64,000 nucleotides of DNA from Pseudoscleropodium purum (lineage: Eukaryota > Streptophyta > Bryopsida > Hypnales > Brachytheciaceae), in assembly GCA_963969395.1 (NCBI GenBank), contig OZ017797.1, forward strand, positions 2,914,001 through 2,978,000, given 5' to 3'. Below are positions 49,305-64,000 of the stretch, one piece after another (position 1 is the first letter of the stretch; the number at the start of each line of letters is the position of its first letter). The notes under the pieces were generated by a model. It was not told the origin of the DNA, made no database searches, and saw only the letters and a list, made by a program, of their open reading frames with translations. The position numbers and the translations under genes were made by a program.

Positions 49305-51161
49305 CTGCAAATACGAGAGAAAATTAGGTCACCATCCTAGTCAATCAAAGAGTATTCTACACAGAACTAGTGCATGTAAGCTTAACCCTTAAACGCTTGG
49401 GGTTGGCAGCATACAATAGGAAAAACTCTACATACAGTATATGCTGCGACCTGGAGATTTACCGGGTGAGGGTTTTGCTGGAGGTGAGGACACACACTAA
49501 ACCCGAACTCCAGTAAGAGAGGCTCCCTCCAGGCAGCAGCTCCAGAGGAACAACAGCCCACGCAACCTTGACTTCAATCTGGACACCCGGTACCGAAAAA
49601 GAATCGTTGAGTTTTTCCAACTCTGCCAAACCTTCGCGATCCCATCCGAACTGCTAAACCTATGTCGAGCAACCTCCAGGCAGGAAGAGAATACACAACG
49701 GCCACAACTTACAACATATGCAAATAGATTCAAACCTTGACTATGCCGCAGAAAACGGATCAAACGTGGAATTGTGCTCTGAAGCAATGGAAAGCTTTAC
49801 CTGACAATGGAGCCTCTACCTGCGGACAGATCAAATAAGAAATCTGGTGCAGCAAGAGGATATGGGCGAGGCACCACATGCTTCAGCCTCACGACCGCAC
49901 CTCAGAACCCGATTTATATACTCGAAGGTTGAGTGATGCACCTTGCAACGGTGTTTTAGGGTTTTGATCATCTTGTTCAAAGTCTACGTGCAATACAGTT
50001 GTTGATGAAAGCTGATGAGTCGATTTTTCAGCATCCAAGGATCTCTTGAGTGACAACAGAATTGGAAATTCTAAAATCCACGGTCTGGGGAATCCTGTTC
50101 CCCACTGAAAATGGTGTCTGGCCCGCTACAGCACCACAATCCCTTTGCTTAGAAATGTTTTCGAGAATCCCCTCGCTCCTCAATACTCCGTTCTTCAATG
50201 CTCCTTCCCCAAGAGGTACAACACGCACCCTCAGTTAAGGGACCCTCTTGAGGCCAAATTCATGCCAGCTGAGAAATGAGATCTGATCAGCTAAGCGATA
50301 CAAGACCACTTCCTCTTCAACAAAGCGAAGAAATTGGAGTCGAATTCTATGCAACAGATGCTTGACATCTGCCTTTGCTGATGTTTCTTCAAATGTGCCA
50401 AGACCTAGTACTCTCAGACAGAACTCTTCGTCTAACTACAATCGCTCCCTCCCAGAATGTCGAAGAGGACTCCGGGAATTCTGACGACAGGAATCCCATG
50501 AAAGAATTTAGACACCATGACAAAGCAAGCTGAATTCCGAGCTACAAACCCTACAGCAGAGGATGCGTGTGTCCTTCTCACCTCGGTCCAGCAAAACCCT
50601 AACCCGGCGAATCTCCAGGTCGCAGCTCATACTGTACAGTATCTGGAATTTTTGGTATTGAACCGTAGGTTAAATGTGGTCGCCCGGGCGTTCAAGGGTA
50701 ATCTAGCAGTTACAGAAGTCCATCGCTTGAACTCAACCGAAACATCACATTACTCAAAGTAATGTCAAACAAGGTATGAAAAAGCACTTCAGAAAAAGCT
50801 CCACCTGGTGCACTCGGGGAATTGAAGCCGAGTACTATATTCAAACTCTTTCGCCCCGCGATTGACAAGTTACAACTGGAACCCCAGAGTTCAAGATGCC
50901 CCTCTTCAATGAGAATCCAACATGTGAGAGCCTGGCATTATCTTACCTTGGGGACATCACCCCAAACCCCTAAAAACCCGATCTTCTCACACAACGCGAA
51001 CAAGGTTTTCATTCACAGTGTAGAGCAGAGAATAAACTGCTGCGGCAATTCGACCCACATAGGCCTCAGCAATTGAGACGCATTCCACCGAGAAAACAAT
51101 GAACAGAATCACTCTAACCGAGTCCTATCTGTATCACTTTGTAAACCCTAATGATCCTTAC
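49305..51161 (-). promoter_or_regulatory. Probable 5' leader intron of TAD3
   Basis: A consensus acceptor ends at 49305 just upstream of the TAD3 ATG. A candidate donor, GTGGG/TAAGG (GTAAGG from 51161), lies in a GC-richer stretch that looks like a leader exon. If this pairing is right, the long-inverted-repeat element at 49382-50702 lies wholly inside the intron. Other donors are possible. Confidence 0.3.
49382..50702. mobile_element. 1.3-kb element with long inverted repeats, TTAA family
   Basis: Starting at TTAA then CCCTTAAACGC and ending with inverted CCCTTGAACGCC, it carries diverged terminal inverted repeats of about 110-130 bp. The block 49443-49482 matches the inverse of 50587-50626 at 37 of 40 bases. 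The ends equal those of the 230-bp copy at 11.6 kb. The right border reads TAAT rather than TTAA. On the minus strand the interior shows ATG-less open frames of protein-like composition, for example LGTFEETSAKADVKHLLHRI (within 50423-50238) and FGWDREGLAELEKLND to VAWAVVPLELLPGG (about 49650-49520). I cannot assign them to a transposase or host family. Confidence 0.65.
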
Positions 51162-52276
51162 CCACCTTCACGTCCACGTCCACCTTCGATTATCGAACAA
51201 CCATCGACGGAAAATCCTGAAAAAAAACTGACAAGATTTCCACACTCAACGTTCGTGTAGCAAAGAAGAAGTTTGCTATCGTTGCGTAACCTGATATTAG
51301 AGACTAGTCCGCTGCTGGTCTGGTTTTCATACCCGAGTCCTCAGGTTGGGTTTGTTCACTCTTTCCATGCAAAGGGCGTTCGCTCCTTTTTGTTTCAGAA
51401 ACAAAAATAGTGACACCCAAGTCTAAAGACTTTCTTATTTAGAGACAGACGGAAAGAACCAGTGTGATCTGAATACTCCGTTTTCAGCTAGAACGACTGA
51501 CGCTTAAAGCAATAGCAGCAGGTTGAGGGTTCTGGGAAGACCTTCAAATTACCTCTAGGTATTGTTAAGTTGAGAGAATAATTTTGGCATATATGAAAAA
51601 AATGAGAGACGGCAACTTGAGTAAAGATTGTTGGGTGTCGAATTGTGTAGAAGCCTTAGCAAAAAACCAATCGAATCAAGGACGCCATCACCGAGAAATG
51701 TAGTCCAAAAAGGCGTAAACTCACATAAAAACCCCAAAAGCACATGAGGAAAAGCCATATAATGTCGTTAAAAAAGCTAAACACACAAAAAATACCAACC
51801 TCAGAACATGAACAAGCAAATGAACAGCACATAGACGAACAAGAGCAGAAAATTTTCAAGCTGATTTCAAGATACTAAACATGGGCATTTGCAAGGACCA
51901 AAGTCAGTGAAGCCAACTTTTAACAAGCAGTACACACTGGCCTAGATAGCACGGACCCCTATACAAATCTAAACTCCAAACTGCCGAGTGGTGAACAAAT
52001 CTTAGTCTCATCTACACGACAAAACCGTAGGACTATTCCATAGCTTGTGGAATAATCCTAACTCGACCTGGCAGGGTGAATGAATGCAGCTCTTCTAACC
52101 ATCCTTCCGAAGCCACAAGGTCGATACAAGTCACAGAACTGCATGGCCTCTCATTGCAGGCCAAACTAGCTCCTCGAATCCATACTGCAAAGCTAAGCAC
52201 TCTTATAGGCTTCAAGAATCGCATCTCCCGTTACTGCATCAAAACCCTAATATTCAACAGCTGGCTTCCAATCCAA
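50703..52276. other. Spacer between TAD3 and the BOD1/SHG1-type gene
   Basis: Base composition is less AT-rich than elsewhere. Telomere-box motifs AAACCCTAA occur near 51144-51152 and 52243-52251. The part next to 52277 should be 3' UTR of the minus-strand gene. No coding exon is recognised. Confidence 0.4.
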
Positions 52277-54052
52277 TCACTGAGGATCTGGAGCGTGATA
52301 ATACTCAGGTTGGGGCACTCTTCTAGCACTAAGTGGAGGTCCAGAAATGTCTGTACGCGGCGTACTTCCCCTGTCAGTCCCCATTCGTCGTCCAGGAGTG
52401 ACTGAGACATCGTTCCATGGAGTGTTGCCTCTATCGGTGGGTGTCCTTTGGGGAGGATACGCTTGATTAAGATAAACTTGGTTTGGATGCATCCGGTTCA
52501 GACCGCCGTTGGCACTTGTTGACGGTATTGAAAGATCCGGCAATGAACGCGTATCGACTACGGGACGCTCTTGGCCCTGTGTTGCTACTTGGGGACTTGA
52601 ATCTGACGAATCATGTCCACTGAGCCGGGCATACACAGCGTCCACCTTTTCCACTATCTCTTTCCCGACACCCTCTTTGTCGAGGATGATTCCCCACGCA
52701 GCTACAGACGCTTTTTCAAGCACCGGTTCCCTGCAGAAATGAAGTCATCACATCCCAACAGTCGAGTTCGTCAACAAGTCCATAGGGTTTGCCGTTATTG
52801 CATCAATTTGTAAAGTACTGAGATTTAGTCGCATGAAAACTCTCCATTGTATCCATAAGATAAGATATTGTAACCGTCACGGGACATACGCCCGTTTTCT
52901 TCTTCATATAGAGGTCACAACTTGTGGATGTCAGAAATAAGTGGTTTAGGACTTCCAATTTTGAACTATCGAAATTTCAAAATATTCAAAAGAATGTTCA
53001 AAAAATATTCTATGAAATGTTCAAAAAATATGTCCTCTTTCATATTGGAGAGCGACCGTCTTCACTATGACCCTCATATTCTCTTCAAAGTATGCTAAGC
53101 CTGCGTGTCTCAGCAATTGCCTAACAAGATGGGAATAGTATCTTCTACTTTACACATGTTCTGTCACAGTGATTCAATACAGGTTTCAAATCAACCGCCA
53201 AAACTTATAAAGAAAATAACATAAGAAACAACAAGGACTTACTCGAGTTCTTTTCGCAAGGCTTCAAACAACTCCTTTCGACTCTTATTCTCTGCTCCTG
53301 GAGTGTTAAGTACCTTACTGCTTGCCACAAGAGTTGATGTATAATTTTTTATTTCTTCCTGCAATAGGCATACAAGCAACATACGGTTTCAACAATAACG
53401 GTCTCAACAAATTGGCTGCCGTCTGCTGTCAATCAACCGAAAACAATTTAAAATTCGAAATCTACTTCTGATCCGTTGGCGAAAATATCTGGCCACAAAA
53501 ATCTAAAACCCTAAACCAACAATCAAGATACCCAGGCGACTCGCATTCGCTTGACTTGGACTTCCGTAACGATTCTGGAACAACGCTAAAACGGTTGGAG
53601 TGTAACGGAACATTGCACGCTCTCACTTCAAAGACACAATCACAAGGTCCGCAATGTCGATACATTCAAAATTATGGCCCAAAGCAAAATGAAACTGTAC
53701 CGACGACAAGAGATAATGCTCTCAGTAATTTCGAGAGAATTGGAGAAACAAAAAGTATATGCACTTTGAAGAATAATATCTAACCTGTGGACGACTCAAC
53801 CTACTCTTAGCTTCAGCATTATTGTAAACGCTGAGCATCCAGCATCCTAGGGTTCAAAATGTGACGCCACAAAGATCAACGAGTACGACAATCATAGGTC
53901 AATTCCTCTCTTACACTTTGCTTCAGCTGGTTGAGAATCTTGATTCGCAAACTATCGAAGTGGCCATCATTCATGAGAGTCTTCAGAACTTGCTCGGGGG
54001 ATACTGGTGAGCCCATCGCCGCTGAACCCGCGTCCCCTGTCTCCTGCAGCAT
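52277..54052 (-). CDS. BOD1/SHG1-domain protein (COMPASS-associated type)
   Basis: Exons 54052-53915, 53358-53243 and 52730-52277 join to about 235 residues. Residues about 16-110 form the conserved helical domain: SPEQVLKTLMNDGHFDSLRI, then VLNTPGAENKSRKELFEALR, then EKASVAAWGIILDKEGVGKE. This is the COMPASS subunit Shg1 / BOD1 family domain. The remaining half is a Pro/Ser/Arg-rich tail without a fold. In yeast Shg1 belongs to the Set1 H3K4 methyltransferase complex, and animal BOD1 proteins act in chromosome biorientation and with SETD1A. A chromatin role here is inferred. A longer frame upstream to 54112 begins with TTG, so the ATG at 54052 was chosen; a second ATG follows 12 codons in. 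Confidence 0.85.
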
Positions 54053-54191
54053 CTTCCCCTCTGAATCTCTCTCTCCCCACCCGCACTCCCAATCACTGCT
54101 TTCATACTGCAACCCCCATCATCATCCACGAAACCAATACCTCCACCGCAACCCCCAAAGCTGCTACAACCGAAATCACGACACCAAAACC

Positions 54192-54200
54192 AAACCCTAA
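54192..54200. promoter_or_regulatory. Telomere-box motif upstream of the BOD1/SHG1-type gene
   Basis: AAACCCTAA lies 140 bases upstream of the ATG. In plants this motif is common near transcription starts of growth-linked genes. Confidence 0.4.
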
Positions 54201-55892
54201 AATCTCACAGAAATTCCTACAACACCGCTCCCCGAGCCCTACTCCGCCACTCGAGAAAAACTAAAAACCGCTCACGATGGGAAACTAAAGGCCTTACAAA
54301 TTGGACGAGCACTTCACTTATTCTTCAAAAATCGCAGAGCTCACCACAGAACCACCTAAAAAGAATTTTGTAAGGAGATTGCAAAACCTTGAGATTCAAT
54401 CTGCCTGCTTTTAAAAGAAAAAACATCCTGTGGGAATTCCAACATCGAAACTATGAATCATGAATGCATCGACGAGACAAAACTTGATGGGGATCCAAGA
54501 GGCTAAAAGAAAATGTGCCCCTACAGGCTTGCTCGCAACTGCTAAGCTTAAGCACCCGCGGTACCAGGTTGATGCACAGGTATGTCCGGGTATCAGGATG
54601 CGATATCAGAATGCAGCCTCTCAGAACATGGCGCCAAATACACCCAAAATCAACACACTAATATAAATGATACGGAGTACTATGTAGTAGTGGCCTACAT
54701 TTAGGTGCAACAAATGTACAACTCCACTAGATAGTGTTGCTTTTGGGTGTATTGTATTGATCTTATGTCATTTCTACCATTTATCAAATGAAAGTGTACA
54801 ATTAATTTATAAGTGCCATAGGTTTCATATTATACTAAATACGATATTAAATACTAAAAAGTGAACTCTTTTGATGTAGTTGTGATATTTAAAGATCAAT
54901 GCATGACCCATCTAAATATTCTCTTTGGCAAGTTAAAAATTATATTTCCACAACAATTCAAGAGCATGGCCAAATTCACTTTTTGTCATATAAATAGTTC
55001 ATTGGATTAATAATGATGGAGATTCCTTGTGCTTTTTGACACTCAAGTGTTACATAATTGAACTGTACCCCTTCTTTTTGGCTAGAGATGAATCTAAATC
55101 TTCATTTAGAAAGTTAGCAACTCAATGTGATAAGATTGCATGCCACCATGACTTGTTGTCATTCTCCCTTCAAAATCAAATTGGATTAAAATTCAAAGGT
55201 TTTCTAAGATAAACTTTCACAAGGACAACAAACAAATTGTAGTTTTAACATGACTTTATACTTAAAAGCTCTAAAGTAATGTGCTAAGAACTTCCCAAAT
55301 ATAATTATTATATTTTTTTTTTATTCAAACACCCTAGGAATTATCCATGAGTGCCCAAATTAAAAATACAAACTTTGATTTAGAACCTAACTAATTGATT
55401 ATAATAATTTTCAATATATCCATATATTTTTATTCAAAATTAAGTAATTTTTTTTTGTCAATTGATATATTTTATCATTTTTCCAAAAACTTCTAAGTGA
55501 TTCATTTCAGTTCTCATAACCGTGGAAATGGCTACTAGTGGCCATTTAAACATTTTTGGTTTGACACTCAAAGTCATTAATATACTATTTCAGAGATGGA
55601 TAGTAATATTGCATTTTTGCCGTTGATTTGTAGCTATGCCAAAGAGAATATATTTGGATGGGACCATATTCTTATTGTTCACTTTTCATCCAAAGAATAA
55701 GGGAGTGGGGTTTATAACTGCACCATTGATGCTCTTAGGTTGATGAATTTGATGACAAGGCCTTCAGTTGAAATCGAAGTCACACTCTTTCAGACACAAT
55801 TTGTGGGTAATTTCCTCCGAAAATGACATGATGGCAGGGAATGTGTCCACGCCTGCCACACGCCCTCATTTCTAAATCTCTCCTTAAAAGGA
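54201..55892. other. Intergenic spacer between divergent genes
   Basis: This AT-rich spacer separates the minus-strand BOD1/SHG1-type gene and plus-strand SDH1, and should hold both promoters at its ends. An open frame of 61 codons at 55027-55212 has no motif. Nothing else is recognised. Confidence 0.4.
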
Positions 55893-56120
55893 ATGCCGAT
55901 TCACCAAAACCCTAAAAGATCGTCTCGCAGTCCTCATTCATCGTCACTGTGTCGACGTCGACACAAGCAGGACACCGACGGTGACGTCTTCGGGGATCGA
56001 AGTTTCCATCCCCAAATTCCATTCTTCCGGAGCTTAGTTTCACAATTGGCAACCCACTTCGCAACAGGAATCGCACCTTCCTGCCTTCGGCTTTCATCTT
56101 TCGTTCGTTGTATTCTTTGA
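55893..56120 (+). promoter_or_regulatory. SDH1 upstream region with telomere box and possible uORF
   Basis: AAACCCTAA occurs at 55907-55915. An ATG at 55893 opens a 75-codon frame ending at 56120, 21 bases before the SDH1 ATG. If transcription starts upstream of 55893 this would be an upstream open reading frame; if it starts later it is irrelevant. The Arg/Ser-rich translation shows no domain. Confidence 0.3.
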
Positions 56121-56141
56121 TCGGTGCCAGTGGTCACCACG

Positions 56142-61912
<5,771 letters not shown>

Positions 61913-62073
61913 AGAGAGGCACCGTTCTATCGATTAGCGGCAGCAGAAGTGCAGGGTTCCTACCTCCCAATCAAACACACTCCTCTTTGCTGTGGGCAGC
62001 ACCTGCTATTTGCAGTAGAGGGGAGTAGACCCCAGGCGTTGCTTTCATGTTGTCATTATGCCAGCATTATTCC

Positions 62074-62079
62074 AATAAA
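62074..62079 (+). terminator. Candidate poly(A) signal of SDH1
   Basis: AATAAA lies 162 bases after the stop codon, in a plausible 3' UTR position. Plant signals are loose, so this is tentative. Confidence 0.4.
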
Positions 62080-64000
62080 ATTGATGGTCGATGAGGACCT
62101 CTATTTGACAGTATCTTCGGTTGGACATCAGCCATTTACAGGTTTGGGTTGAGCCTGGTGCATCTAGGAGGAGGAACCAACAGTGGCGGTGGGTTCCAGA
62201 TACATTTGCAGTGTCGGCTGTAATTAAAATAATCATTGTATATCTGATCCAACTTGACTACGGCATTGCTGAGCTTTTAGCTTGGCCATTTCTTTTACTG
62301 TGAGAGGGTATGGTTCGCTTGATATGTGTTATTCAGATGTTGTGGTTTGTGAATTTTCTAATGTTGGAAGTATCTGACAAATGATTTTCAGAATATTTGT
62401 GGTGGTGATGCATTTGTTGCATTTTTAGTGTTCCTGAAATTACCTTAGCTTTTAGCAGCATTTCTGTCATGATGGGGAATCTGCCCCTTTGAAGGAATGA
62501 CACAAATATTCTTAACATGTAGTGAATCTCATCAATAGAAAATTGCAAGAGGAATCCAAATTTCTGGTTACTCTGATTATATGAATGGACAACCACCGAG
62601 TTGTAACGCCAAAATCCCGTGCACAAGCATTGAAATGATACATCTCAATTTCCAAGCTGCAATAAGGTAGGAGGCTATAAAGCTGATAATTCTGCCCTCT
62701 ACTACATTTATGCCTTCTATAGTCACCTAATCAAAAATGCCAAAATGAAGTTTGATGGATGACTTTCTCTATTTCAGTAGAAACATGGAGAGTAGATATT
62801 CGTCTTGTTAAAAGACAATTTGTGGTTGATGATGATCATCATGGGCTTGTCATTCCATAGTTAATTACTTAGGGGGTATGTATTAGTTAGAGTTGTGTTT
62901 TGTAAATTGATTAGACCAATCTAGGAACTTGGAGAGTGGTTTTTATTTAAAAGTAGGAGTTTAATTGAGTCGATAAATTTTTTGACTTGATTTATTTCTT
63001 TTTGATTGAGTTAACAAAAAATAAACAATATTTTGAGGCAAAAAGCAAAGAGAACTACTCAAGACCCACTTCAAGTACAATACAATAATAGAAACATCAA
63101 GAAAATTGAGAAGTATTAGTTGATGGCATAAGAGATATTTGCCCTTGCTATCCCTCAAAATTTTACATCATGTAGGACAAGGGCACAAGGCCATTTGTAC
63201 ATCAATATTTATTTATTTTATTTATTTATTTTTCTTCAAGCTCTAAGACATGATTGATTTAGGGATGATGGAGTCAAGGTTGACTATAGTTGCTAACAAA
63301 GAACTCTTATTATTTCAAAAAAATTCTATTCTTTTGTACAAATTGTAAGCCCGCAAATTTTGTACATTAATACTATGAGTATTGCAATTGTACTTGATAA
63401 TGAGAGGATTTCTATTTAAAAGGCAAAAAAGAAGGGTTTCTTGAAAACTTAAACAATTGTGTCAATAGATTGGAGGAATATAACTTATTTGACTTTTGTT
63501 ATAGAAGTTTCAAGTCATTGTATGACAAATGTAATTCCATGATTTCTATGAGGCAATCTGAAGTATATTTGTATAAATTCTATTCATTCAAGCTTCATTT
63601 GTTTTAACCTTGTATGCACAATGGAAGCATGAATACTTAGTGTTTGTTTACCTCATGAATTCATTTGATTGTTGAAATAATTAACAAAAAAAAAATGGAA
63701 TTGTAGCACTATCAATTGACATTGATGCAATTGTCTTCAAATGTCTTCAAAGTTCAACTTCTACTTCATCAGCTTAATCCTCCTTTCAAATTCAATCCAT
63801 ACCTTAAATTAGGTGGGTTATTTTGTTGTTTGTTATGGTGAGATTTCCTAGACCATGCATCCTCCATCATGTTTTTAGTCTTGTTGAAATGCTCTCTTTG
63901 AAAAGGAATGCATAGTCCATAGAAGATTCAAGGACTTGTAAATATTCAACAATTTGATTCCCCTAACCATCTAATTAATCTACATTTCAAATGAGAGATG
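62080..64000. other. 3' flank of SDH1 and AT-rich spacer
   Basis: No coding exon, RNA gene or inverted-repeat element is recognised. An ATTT-rich microsatellite lies near 63204-63232. Confidence 0.45.

Noticed and set aside
54053..54112. Extended N terminus for the BOD1/SHG1-type protein
   Set aside because: The extension begins with TTG and the added residues are not typical of the family; the ATG at 54052 suffices.

Overview
The window is nuclear DNA from a land plant. Genes have spliced exons with GT-AG introns, mostly 80-300 bp. The proteins include a plant-type WW protein of the CFL1 family and a mitochondrial succinate dehydrogenase flavoprotein. The wide spacers are AT-rich and full of small DNA transposons. 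I cannot name the species. A non-seed plant such as a moss or lycophyte is possible, but that is only an impression.

Layout. Positions 2-1408 (+) hold a CFL1-like WW/CxxC gene, possibly cut at its 5' end. Positions 1.4-32.7 kb form a gene desert made largely of transposon-derived sequence: several families of short inverted-repeat elements, often nested, a CACTA-type element of about 3.8 kb, and a LINE-like 3' end. The desert also has two GC-richer islands (about 3.5-4.5 kb and 24.9-27.6 kb) with no recognisable gene. Positions 35465-41276 (-) hold a 12-exon Ppx/GppA-family phosphatase gene with a probable organellar leader. Positions 42180-42607 (-) hold a truncated ribosomal protein S3Ae (eS1) pseudogene with two in-frame stops. 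Positions 45917-49291 (-) hold TAD3, the non-catalytic subunit of the tRNA wobble adenosine deaminase. Its probable 5' leader intron contains a 1.3-kb transposon-like element with long inverted repeats. Positions 52277-54052 (-) hold a small BOD1/SHG1-domain (COMPASS-associated) gene. Positions 56142-61912 (+) hold a complete 16-exon SDH1 gene, and AT-rich spacer follows to the end.

The genes do not form a pathway. Two proteins probably work in mitochondria (SDH1 and perhaps the Ppx/GppA protein), one in tRNA editing and one on chromatin. Exon models were assembled by hand by joining reading frames at splice consensus sites so that phase and family motifs stay continuous. All five intact models close without internal stops.

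The most interesting items are a TTAA-bordered inverted-repeat transposon family present in at least five copies, including the TAD3 element; the Ppx/GppA gene, whose product would bear on poorly understood polyphosphate or (p)ppGpp metabolism in plants; the dead S3Ae fragment; and an internal 300-bp duplication in SDH1 intron 1. I did not find a clearly novel multi-gene system.
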